Source: Candidatus Fluviicola riflensis
GTDB lineage: Bacteria > Bacteroidota > Bacteroidia > Flavobacteriales_D > Crocinitomicaceae
Direction: 5' to 3'
NCBI GenBank assembly: GCA_002243285.1
Contig: CP022585.1
Coordinates: 1,786,641-1,850,640 of the forward strand
Length of the DNA stretch: 64,000 nt
Part shown: positions 47,216 through 54,914 of the stretch, piece after piece
Layout of the letters: each line of letters starts with the position of its first letter
How positions within the stretch are numbered: the first letter of the stretch is position 1
The notes under the pieces: generated by a model
Told to the model about the DNA's origin: nothing
Databases searched by the model: none
What the model saw: the letters and a program-made list of their open reading frames with translations, nothing else
Position numbers and translations under genes: made by a program

Positions 47216-48988
47216 CTAAATAACTCCCATTTTCTTCATCAGGAACGTCGCGCTTTTGTTTTGGCAAATACCGTCACGCAAGCGGTAATCAAACTTCAAT
47301 TCATTGTTGATGATTTCTACCTCAAAACATTTATTTACAAGTAACTGAGGATATTCATCTGTCGTGTTGCAAACCTCTAAGTCGTGGGTTGCGATGGCAC
47401 CAATCGCGTTTTTAGAAATTACTTTTTTCAGCACTTCGATGGTTCCGGTGCGTTTGTCGTCTGAATTGGTTCCGCGTAAAATTTCATCGAGCAGGATAAA
47501 ACAACGGCGGTTTTCGAGTTCTGTCATGATTTCCTTCAGACGTTTGACTTCAGCAAAGAAATACGATTCACTATCGCTCAGGGAATCGGATAAACGCATC
47601 GAAACCAGGATATCCATTGGTTGAATACTGGCAGATTTCACGCAAATAGGTGCTCCGGCATTGGCCAAAACGAGGTTTACGCCCAAGGTTCGCAGAAACG
47701 TACTTTTCCCTGACATATTAGAACCGGTGAGTACGATGAATTGTTTTTCAGAAAAATCGACCGAATTACTTACGCGTTTCGTTGCTGAAATCAACGGATG
47801 TCCCAATTCCTCAAAACGCAGGATTGCTGCGTCATTTAATTCAGGGAAGTTGAAATCCGGATTATTGAAGTGTAAATTGGCAAATGAAAGCAACACTTCT
47901 GCTTCACCGATCTGCTGTAGCCAGTTATCCAATTCTGTTGTATGTGCCGATTTCCAGCGCAACAACTTGCGATAGGTATGCAAATGAAAAAGTATGGTGC
48001 CGTTAAATAGAATTGCGCCCATACCATTCTGAAGGCTTTCCAGCGAAGCGAAAATGCGTGAGAGTGCATGAATTTGTTTACTGGCGGAAATTTGTGAGGC
48101 GTTTAATTTTTGCTGAATGTCTTTCAAAAGCTCACTTTTCCATTCCCGTTCTTCAAGGGCCTGCAATAATTCGCTATAGCGCAATAAGGTTTGATTGATC
48201 TTATCGGCAAAAGCAATTTCAGCATTCATTTTTTTGAGCTGCGAAGCCAATACAATCAGATTGAAAATGAAGATGGTAACTGCAAGATTGAGAAACAACG
48301 GACTGCTTCCTTTCAAAAAACCGAGAATGGTAAACAACGCTCCCAAAGCAGGAAAAGCATAACTGAGGATGGTTGTGATCAATGGAACTTTTGGTTGATC
48401 ACTGTTCCATGAACGCAATGTATCGCTGATTTGCTCATTGTCGTTTGCCAGGATCGCTTTAGCTGTAAACAATTGTCGCCATTCGAGTAAAGGAGTTAGT
48501 TCCGCAATGGCTTCCTGGCGCTTCCGAATGGTTTCAGCACTTGATTTTTCAAGCAACGATTCTCCCAAACCACGGTTTCCCATAACGGTTTGCGTGCGAT
48601 TAATATGCTGAAAAAGTGAATGTTCGCCGAAAATATCCAGGTCGTAGGTATACGGATGATTTCCTTCCAGGAAACGGTTTCCGTTATCGAAAGGAAGTTC
48701 CTGTTTTTCCAGAAAAGCCAGTTCGGTTTCGTTGATCTTCACCAGTGCTTGCTGGAGTACTAGTTTCCGTTTAACCACAAAATGCATGCGCATAAACACC
48801 ACAAACAGGACGAATGATGCTATAGCAATGACTAACTGAATGGTATTTCCCGAACGAATCGTCAAATAACCAAATAGTAAAGCGGAAACGATACTTATCA
48901 GACGTGCGAAAGCAAGCCGGTTAAACTGTTGTTTCAGTTGTTGAACAGCTGCATTGTGCACTGTTTTTCGTTCGTGGTATGCTTGCAT
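47216..48988 (-). CDS. Membrane-associated MutS-family ATPase
   Basis: 590 residues. The N-terminal part has membrane helices (about residues 32-46, 51-67 and a pair near 203-240), then a MutS core-like helical region. The C-terminal ~230 residues are a MutS ATPase: P-loop TGSNMSGKSTFLRTLG, Walker B ILLDEILRGTNSDD, and THD switch ATHDLEVC. It lacks the MutS mismatch-recognition domain I and the Smr domain of MutS2. Membrane attachment makes ordinary mismatch repair unlikely. Function is unknown; similar proteins are annotated as DNA mismatch repair protein MutS in Bacteroidetes. It is 8 bases downstream of elbB. Confidence 0.88.
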   Translation of the reverse strand: MQAYHERKTVHNAAVQQLKQQFNRLAFARLISIVSALLFGYLTIRSGNTIQLVIAIASFVLFVVFMRMHFVVKRKLVLQQALVKINETELAFLEKQELPFDNGNRFLEGNHPYTYDLDIFGEHSLFQHINRTQTVMGNRGLGESLLEKSSAETIRKRQEAIAELTPLLEWRQLFTAKAILANDNEQISDTLRSWNSDQPKVPLITTILSYAFPALGALFTILGFLKGSSPLFLNLAVTIFIFNLIVLASQLKKMNAEIAFADKINQTLLRYSELLQALEEREWKSELLKDIQQKLNASQISASKQIHALSRIFASLESLQNGMGAILFNGTILFHLHTYRKLLRWKSAHTTELDNWLQQIGEAEVLLSFANLHFNNPDFNFPELNDAAILRFEELGHPLISATKRVSNSVDFSEKQFIVLTGSNMSGKSTFLRTLGVNLVLANAGAPICVKSASIQPMDILVSMRLSDSLSDSESYFFAEVKRLKEIMTELENRRCFILLDEILRGTNSDDKRTGTIEVLKKVISKNAIGAIATHDLEVCNTTDEYPQLLVNKCFEVEIINNELKFDYRLRDGICQNKSATFLMKKMGVI

Positions 48989-48996
48989 GTAATTGA

Positions 48997-49677
48997 TTAA
49001 ACCAGGTCGCGTAACGCTTCAACGGCCTGGCGAATGTTGTTGCGAATTTCTAAAATGTTGGCATCCATCATGTAACATGGAGCGGTCACAATTTTATTGG
49101 CGGTATCGATCTGAATCTCGCGAACGGTTTTCATCACTGGTTCTACACCCGTTTTAGCTAATCCGGCAGAGAAATCGGTAACACTATACGGAGACTTTTC
49201 CTGGTCGGTACCGATGGTCATACTGGCATGAATAGCCGAACCTTCAAAGGCTTTTGCCAATACAACTGGACTGACACATAAAGCAGCAATTGGTTTTCCG
49301 ACATTCACCAGGTTGACCAGCAGGAGTTTCACTTCAGGTAAAATAATTCCATCTGGTCCGGCAAATGCCCATTGGGTGAAATTTTTCGCACTTCCAAATC
49401 CGCCGGGAATGATCAGCGCATCAATGTCTGCCGGAGCAATGGTATTGATATTATGGATTTCTCCACGCGCAATTCGCGCAGATTCCACGAGCATATTGCG
49501 CTTCTCGGCCATTTCCTGTCCTGTCGTGTGATTGATCACATGGTGTTGCGGCGCATCAACCGAAATACAGATGTATTGAGCTCCGATTTCCTGAACGGCA
49601 AGCATCGATAATACAGCTTCCTGAATTTCAGCACCATCGTAAACACCGCAGCCTGAGAGAAGAATTCCTATTTTCAT
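48997..49677 (-). CDS. elbB: Isoprenoid biosynthesis glyoxalase ElbB
   Basis: 226-residue DJ-1/PfpI-superfamily protein. Motifs of the ElbB branch are GCGVYDGAEIQEAV near the N-terminus, IPGGFGSAKN, and the nucleophile region AALCVSPVVLAKA. The E. coli protein has weak glyoxalase activity; its physiological role is unclear. TATTTTTG (49697-49704) is a likely -7 box. The MutS-like gene follows 8 bases downstream. Confidence 0.92.
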   Translation of the reverse strand: MKIGILLSGCGVYDGAEIQEAVLSMLAVQEIGAQYICISVDAPQHHVINHTTGQEMAEKRNMLVESARIARGEIHNINTIAPADIDALIIPGGFGSAKNFTQWAFAGPDGIILPEVKLLLVNLVNVGKPIAALCVSPVVLAKAFEGSAIHASMTIGTDQEKSPYSVTDFSAGLAKTGVEPVMKTVREIQIDTANKIVTAPCYMMDANILEIRNNIRQAVEALRDLV

Positions 49678-49696
49678 TGGTTCATTTTTAGCGACT

Positions 49697-49704
49697 CAAA
49701 AATA
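49697..49704 (-). promoter_or_regulatory. -7 box of elbB
   Basis: TATTTTTG on the minus strand, an exact TAnnTTTG match 19 bases before the start. Confidence 0.5.
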
Positions 49705-49931
49705 CGGTTTTATGTGGTTGGGAGTTGTAGGGAAGTTGAGGAGTTTGGGATTTTGGGGAATTTTGGGAGAGTTTCTGATTGTTGAATCGGAGGAGGTTGT
49801 TCTTAGAATTTTCTCCAAGGGGTTTTCTCCAAATTTCCAAATTTGCCAAATGGGCAATTTGCCCAATGTCCAATTTGAAATTTTGCCATTTTCCTCCGCA
49901 AAAAATCGTCATTAAATACTATCTTTAACCC

Positions 49932-50321
49932 ATGAATTTCCCAGTAGTTTTTTACGATGGTGATTGCGGATTTTGCAACCGTTCTGTGCAGTTTATTCTG
50001 GATCACGAGCGCGATTCGACCGTTCATTTCTGCGCATTACAATCGGAAATCGCCCAACGTTTTTTCCGGGAACACAATTTCCCTCAACCGAATTTAAGTA
50101 CGTTTTATTTCTGGAACGGAGAACGTTTGTTTGAACGTTCAACCGGTGCGTTAAAAGTCACAGCTTATTTGAAAGCACCTTATTCATGGTTGCGGGTTTT
50201 CATTATCATTCCGCGATTTATACGTGATGGTGTCTATAACTGGATCGCTAAACGCCGGCACAAACTGGCTAGTCAGCAATGTGCTTTGCCAACTCCTGAT
50301 CAGCGAAAGCGGTTTTTATGA
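49932..50321 (+). CDS. DCC-family thiol-disulfide-like protein (DUF393)
   Basis: 129 residues. The DCC motif is complete: YDGDCGFCNRSVQF near residue 8, followed by a thioredoxin-like core (STFYFWNGERLFERSTGALK). The family is assumed to have thiol-redox activity from its CxxC, but this is unproven. Its stop overlaps the next gene's ATG (ATGA), linking it to a cytochrome c lipoprotein. TATCTTTA lies just upstream. Confidence 0.88.
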   Translation: MNFPVVFYDGDCGFCNRSVQFILDHERDSTVHFCALQSEIAQRFFREHNFPQPNLSTFYFWNGERLFERSTGALKVTAYLKAPYSWLRVFIIIPRFIRDGVYNWIAKRRHKLASQQCALPTPDQRKRFL

Positions 50322-50707
50322 AACCATTGATCATTCTTCTGTTTGTAGGTTTTACCGTTTTAAATATGGGGTGTAACCAACGGAAAGAAAAAGGATTTGC
50401 TTGCGCGAATAAGGATCAGGAAATCAAGGTTTCAAAACAAAAATCGCCCGTTTACTTTAAAAAGAATTGTGCTGCTTGTCACCTTTTTGATAAAAACTCA
50501 ACAGGTCCCGCTCTTCAAGGAATGATGAAACGTTTACCCAATCGGGAATGGCTTTTGAGTTATCTACAAAATGAAGATTCATTGATCAGATTAGGTGATT
50601 CTACGGCTATACGTATTTCCAAGAGATTACCTGCAGTCCGATTTCACCGGTTTCCCGGTTTGACAAATCGCCAGCTTGATGAATTGATTCAATATTCGAA
50701 GCAGTAA
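50318..50707 (+). CDS. Cytochrome c lipoprotein
   Basis: 129 residues with a lipobox LNMGC (Cys about residue 19) and one c-type heme motif CAACH near residue 46, followed by STGPALQGMMKR; the distal Met ligand may be one of the following methionines. Anchored at a membrane, it would carry electrons in the periplasm. Coupled by ATGA overlap to the DCC protein, which might act on the CxxCH thiols. AACGCAA/TTGCGTT inverted repeats (50744-50772) may end transcription. Confidence 0.88.
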   Translation: MKPLIILLFVGFTVLNMGCNQRKEKGFACANKDQEIKVSKQKSPVYFKKNCAACHLFDKNSTGPALQGMMKRLPNREWLLSYLQNEDSLIRLGDSTAIRISKRLPAVRFHRFPGLTNRQLDELIQYSKQ

Positions 50708-50943
50708 TTGAAGGACAAAAAAGTAAAATAGCAAAAAACGCAACCCGTCTCCACGAATTGCGTTCTGTCTTTCATCTGCTTTGTTACACTACTCAATGAA
50801 ACATTGTTAATCGTATTTGGTCAATCCAGGTGTTTGTGCAACCAAAAGTAGATACTTCGATCACATTCTCTTTGTCAAATCCTGTAAACTAAGTCAAGGT
50901 ATGGCGATTTCTCAACCGTTAATAAGTTCGCTTGCTTCACTGT

Positions 50944-50972
50944 TATTTTTGCCCCATCTTTCATTATTTTTG
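50944..50972 (+). promoter_or_regulatory. Tandem -7 boxes of the RPE-CBS/DAHPS operon
   Basis: Two exact TAnnTTTG boxes (50944-50951 and 50965-50972) precede ATG 50977. The first would give a leader of about 20 bases; the second sits almost on the start codon. A longer frame beginning at 50932 would contain both boxes and is rejected. Confidence 0.5.
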
Positions 50973-50976
50973 CCTC

Positions 50977-51981
50977 ATGAGAATTTCAGCCTCCATATAT
51001 TCGGATAAGAAACGGGATTTGCAAACTACAATTGCTGATTTGCTGGCGCATAAAGTTGATTTACTGCATGTTGATTGCAATGATGACGTGAGTGTATTCG
51101 ATGATATTCGCAATATCCGCACGTGGTGCAACATCCCGATCGATCTGCATATCATTACTTCACAACCCGAAAAATACTTCGATTTATTGCGTGAAGTTCC
51201 TGTGGAATACGTCACATTTCAATTGGAAGATTTGGTCGCTCCACTGGAATTGCCTTCTGATATTAGCGGAAAACGCGGATTGGCTATCACAACACCAACC
51301 AGTATTGCCGAATTCGATGCTTACAATTCATTCGATTTTATCTTACTGATGGCAACGGTTCCCGGGCAAAGTGGTGGCATATTTGATGCAACGAACTTTA
51401 AAAAAATCCGCGATTTTCAACACAAATACCCGCACAAATCAGTACATGTTGATGGCGGCGTAAACGGCGAGGTTTCCTTTATCCTGCGAAATATGGGTGT
51501 TCATACTTCCGTTTCAGGATCATACCTGTTCAATGCTCCGAGTATTGGACATGCGTTGATGGATTTGACCAAGCGTGAAGTGAATTCACAATTCATAGTG
51601 CGCGACTTTATGATTCCTTTATCCGAATCGCCAACTATTTTGGCAAACGAAGCCACATTCACATCCGTACTTCAAAGCATCGAAAACGGAAACCTGGGAT
51701 TTACCCTGGTTGTTGACGAATCCAATAAACTGAATGGTTTGGTTTCCAACGCCGATGCACGAAAGGCTTTGTTAAAGTACGGCGCTGACACGTTTAATGT
51801 TCCGGTAAACGAGTACATGAACGAACGACCTGTTTCGTTGAATGAGTCGGCGACAGTGAATGAGTTGTTGGCACTCATTAAACGATGTTCTTTCCCGATT
51901 CTCTATTTACCGGTTGTAAATGATGCCAACGAAGCGCAAGGAATTATTACCTTTGTGAACCTGATCAAGGGAGAATTATGA
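50977..51981 (+). CDS. Ribulose-phosphate-3-epimerase-like protein fused to a CBS pair
   Basis: 334 residues. Residues 1-205 are an RPE-like TIM barrel that keeps the four metal ligands of the family: H31 and D33 (LHVD), H58 (DLH) and D159 (VDGG), and has a VPGQSGG loop in place of EPGFGGQ. The MDG motif after HVD is changed to CNDD, so the substrate may not be ribulose-5-phosphate. Residues 215-334 are two CBS domains (VRDFMIPLSESPTI... and VNEYMNERPVSLNESATVNELL), which usually bind adenosine nucleotides and regulate. It is the first gene of a five-gene run and its stop overlaps the DAHP synthase start (ATGA). Confidence 0.85.
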   Translation: MRISASIYSDKKRDLQTTIADLLAHKVDLLHVDCNDDVSVFDDIRNIRTWCNIPIDLHIITSQPEKYFDLLREVPVEYVTFQLEDLVAPLELPSDISGKRGLAITTPTSIAEFDAYNSFDFILLMATVPGQSGGIFDATNFKKIRDFQHKYPHKSVHVDGGVNGEVSFILRNMGVHTSVSGSYLFNAPSIGHALMDLTKREVNSQFIVRDFMIPLSESPTILANEATFTSVLQSIENGNLGFTLVVDESNKLNGLVSNADARKALLKYGADTFNVPVNEYMNERPVSLNESATVNELLALIKRCSFPILYLPVVNDANEAQGIITFVNLIKGEL

Positions 51982-52976
51982 TTATACATTTAAAAGATAC
52001 AGTTTCTGCTCTTGAAGCAAGCCAACTGGCAGAACAACACAAGGCATTTCACGTTGTGTCCAATGCTACTAACGTATTGATCACAGGATCAGGAGTGAAA
52101 GAAATTCCTGCCGGGCTTGAAAATCATGTAGCCGAACATTGGGTGTTTCCAAATGATATGCAACTGGCGTCGCGCAATTACCGCAATGAAACGCGAGAAG
52201 TAACGGTTGGAAATGTAACCATCGGTGGTAAAACCGGTAGCACACTCATCATTTCAGGGCCTTGCTCAGTTGAATCGGAAGAACAAATTCGCCAGTCTGC
52301 GGCATTACTCAAAGCAAACGGTTTAACTTCTTTACGCGGAGGATGTTACAAACCACGAACCAGCCCTTACAGTTTCCAGGGAATGGGTCTCGACGGATTG
52401 AAACTTCTTGCCAAAATGCGCGAAGAACATGGATTTACCGTTGTTACTGAAGCACGTGATGCGACGCATATCGACGAAATTATCGAGCATGCAGATGTGA
52501 TCCAGGTAGGCGCAAAAGCCATGTACGATCAGGGAATTCTTCGTGCTTGCGCCAAAACGCAAAAAACGGTATTGATCAAACGCGGTTTCGGTACCACATT
52601 GCAGGAATTTGTACAAGCAGCTGAATTTGTGCTTTCGGGCGGAAATGAAAATGTTCTGTTGTGCGAGCGCGGTATCCGTACGTTTGAAACGGGAACACGT
52701 TTTACGCTTGATTTGTGCGGTGTGGAATGGCTGAAACATTACACCAATCTTCCGGTAATATTGGATCCGAGTCACGCAATGGGTTATGCCTACGGTGTTG
52801 CAGGATTGACACGCGCATGTACCGCTTTGGGAGTTGACGGTTTACTGATCGAAGTACACCCGAATCCGAAAGTGGCTAAATCCGATGCTTCCCAGCAGCT
52901 GAATCACGCCGAGTTTGAAGCATTATTAACTTCTATCAAACCGATTGCCAATGCAGTGGGTTATTCAATCGTATAA
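51978..52976 (+). CDS. 3-deoxy-7-phosphoheptulonate (DAHP) synthase, type I beta
   Basis: 332 residues. A ferredoxin-like N-terminal regulatory domain (about 1-75) precedes the barrel with GPCSVES, LRGGCYKPRTSPYSFQG (the DAHP-specific KPRTS, not the KANRSS of KDO8P synthase) and DPSHAMG. It condenses phosphoenolpyruvate with erythrose-4-phosphate at the entry to the shikimate pathway. No chorismate mutase is fused. Both junctions overlap (ATGA with the RPE-CBS gene, TAATG with the HAD gene), so translation is coupled. No other aromatic-pathway genes are adjacent. Confidence 0.93.
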   Translation: MIIHLKDTVSALEASQLAEQHKAFHVVSNATNVLITGSGVKEIPAGLENHVAEHWVFPNDMQLASRNYRNETREVTVGNVTIGGKTGSTLIISGPCSVESEEQIRQSAALLKANGLTSLRGGCYKPRTSPYSFQGMGLDGLKLLAKMREEHGFTVVTEARDATHIDEIIEHADVIQVGAKAMYDQGILRACAKTQKTVLIKRGFGTTLQEFVQAAEFVLSGGNENVLLCERGIRTFETGTRFTLDLCGVEWLKHYTNLPVILDPSHAMGYAYGVAGLTRACTALGVDGLLIEVHPNPKVAKSDASQQLNHAEFEALLTSIKPIANAVGYSIV

Positions 52977-53671
52977 TGCAGTTTTTAGAACAAAATATTA
53001 AAGGATTGTGCACGAAGTTCGGCGTGGATTTCAACCAGTTTATGGCTGATTTTCAGGTAGACAGTGTGGGTGAATTAACCATGATTGATCTGGAAGCTTT
53101 TGCCGAAGAAAACGAAGTGGATTTGTATTCCCTGCTCTACAAACCGCTGTTTGTGCTGGATCATTTGAAACCGCTTTTAGCCAAAATCAAATTGCTGATT
53201 CTGGATGTAGATGGCGTATTGACCGATGCAGGGATGTATTATACCGAATCAGGCGACCAGGTCAAAAAATACAATTCCAAAGACGGAATGGCGATCCTTG
53301 AGGCCCAGAAACAAGGACTTCAAATCGGGATTATTTCTTCTGCCTTTGTCGATAAAATGGTTATTAACCGAGCGAACACCCTAAGAATTAAATACGTCTA
53401 TGTTGGGCGCGAACCCAAAATGGATATTTTGAACCAATGGTGTACCGATTTGGGATTAACCCTCGATCAGGTAGCGATGATAGGTGATGACATCAATGAC
53501 CTTCCGATTATGGAAGCCGTTGGTTTCAGTTGCTGTCCTGCAGATGCAGTGCAAGTGGTAAAACATACCGTGGATGTAGTATTGAACCTCAAAGGGGGAA
53601 AGGGCTGTGTTCGCGAATTGATAGATAATTATTTATTGGAACAACCGTTGGGGAGTTCACAAAAAAATTAG
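52976..53671 (+). CDS. KdsC-like HAD phosphatase with N-terminal extension
   Basis: 231 residues. Residues 1-68 are an unrecognised helical extension; residues 69-225 are a C0-type HAD phosphatase with LDVDGVLTDAGMYY (nucleophile D), SKDGMAI, IISS and GDDINDLP. KdsC removes phosphate from 3-deoxy-octulosonate-8-phosphate, and relatives act on other 3-deoxy sugar-acid phosphates. Position directly after a DAHP synthase (homologous to KdsA) is suggestive. The substrate is unknown. The start shares one base with the upstream stop. Confidence 0.85.
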   Translation: MQFLEQNIKGLCTKFGVDFNQFMADFQVDSVGELTMIDLEAFAEENEVDLYSLLYKPLFVLDHLKPLLAKIKLLILDVDGVLTDAGMYYTESGDQVKKYNSKDGMAILEAQKQGLQIGIISSAFVDKMVINRANTLRIKYVYVGREPKMDILNQWCTDLGLTLDQVAMIGDDINDLPIMEAVGFSCCPADAVQVVKHTVDVVLNLKGGKGCVRELIDNYLLEQPLGSSQKN

Positions 53672-53672
53672 A

Positions 53673-54902
53673 ATGGCTCAAGTAAAACTAGGTATTATCA
53701 GGGAAGGAAAAGTACCACCGGACAAACGAGTTCCGTTAACTCCCCGGCAATGCCTATTGGTAAAAACTAAATTTCCGCATGCAAATGTGGTTGTTCAGAC
53801 AAGCAACGTGCGTGCATTCAAGGACGAAGAATACAGACAGGTTGGCATTGAAGTAGTTGACGATTTGCATGATTGTGATATCATAATGGGGGTGAAGGAA
53901 GTCAATATCGAGGATTTAATTCCATCGAAAAAATTCATGTTTTTCTCGCATACTATTAAGAAACAACCTTATAACCGTCGATTGCTGCAAGCTGTTCTCG
54001 ATCTTAAAATCCAACTGATCGATTACGAGGTATTGAAAAACAAGCAAAACAAGCGCATCATCGGTTTCGGACGTTATGCAGGAATAGTAGGATGTTACAA
54101 CGGTTTGTTGACCTACGGAAAGAAAAGCGGTGCTTATTCCATTAAACCTGCGAATGAATGCAGAGATCGCGTGGAAATGGAGGAAGAGATCAAAAAGATC
54201 GAATTGCCAAAAGACACCAAAATCGTACTCACCGGATTTGGAAGAGTAGGCCATGGTGCCCGTGAAATCATGGATTTACTTACCATTACCGAAGTAAGTC
54301 CGGAAGAATTTTTACACCAGAAATTTGATGGTCCGGTATTTACGCACCTCGATGTAGAAGATTATTATGCCCGTATCGACGGAACCCCGTTTGATAAACA
54401 GGATTTTTACGCCAACCCGAAATTGTACAAATCGGTGTTTGCGCCCTATATTTCAGTTGCCCAGGTATACATTGCCTGCCATTTCTGGAGCGATAAATCG
54501 CCAAATATCGTCACACAGGAAGATTTTCAGAAACCGGAAGTAAAAGTAAGAGTGGTAGCAGATATTTCGTGCGATATCGCCGGGCCGATTGCCTGTACGA
54601 TTCGTCCGTCAAAAATTGCGGATCCGGTTTATGGTTACGACCCTGCTACAGGAACAGAAGTTGATCCGTGGTTGGAAAACAACATTGCCGTAATGGCCGT
54701 TGACAATTTACCGTGTGAATTGCCGATGGATGCTTCCGAAGATTTTGGAAATGAACTGATTAAATATGTTCTTCCTTGTTTGTTGGGTGATGACCCGGAT
54801 GACGTGATCGGTCGAGGCAGCGAAACGGATTTAAATGGAAAGCTGACCGAAAGATTCGCGTATTTACAGGATTATGTAGATGGAAATACTGTTTCTCACT
54901 AA
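53673..54902 (+). CDS. Saccharopine/alanine-dehydrogenase-like NAD(P) oxidoreductase
   Basis: 409 residues. The N-terminal half has the AlaDH/LYS1 substrate-binding start GIIREGKVPPDKRVPLTP, and the nucleotide-binding part contains VLTGFGRVGHGAREIMDLL. LYS1-type marks are ADISCDIAGPIACTIRPSKIADPVYGYDP. The reaction may be reductive amination/de-amination of an amino or keto acid; the exact substrate is unknown. It starts one base after the HAD gene's stop and is followed 12 bases later by an MFS permease. Confidence 0.85.
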   Translation: MAQVKLGIIREGKVPPDKRVPLTPRQCLLVKTKFPHANVVVQTSNVRAFKDEEYRQVGIEVVDDLHDCDIIMGVKEVNIEDLIPSKKFMFFSHTIKKQPYNRRLLQAVLDLKIQLIDYEVLKNKQNKRIIGFGRYAGIVGCYNGLLTYGKKSGAYSIKPANECRDRVEMEEEIKKIELPKDTKIVLTGFGRVGHGAREIMDLLTITEVSPEEFLHQKFDGPVFTHLDVEDYYARIDGTPFDKQDFYANPKLYKSVFAPYISVAQVYIACHFWSDKSPNIVTQEDFQKPEVKVRVVADISCDIAGPIACTIRPSKIADPVYGYDPATGTEVDPWLENNIAVMAVDNLPCELPMDASEDFGNELIKYVLPCLLGDDPDDVIGRGSETDLNGKLTERFAYLQDYVDGNTVSH

Positions 54903-54914
54903 TAAAACCGGGCA

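Noticed and set aside
50932..50976. N-terminal extension of the RPE-CBS protein
   Set aside because: Contains both -7 boxes and has no resemblance to the RPE N-terminus.
51978..52976. KdsA (KDO8P synthase) identity for the aldol synthase
   Set aside because: The substrate motif is KPRTSPYSFQG of DAHP synthase and a ferredoxin-like N-domain is present.
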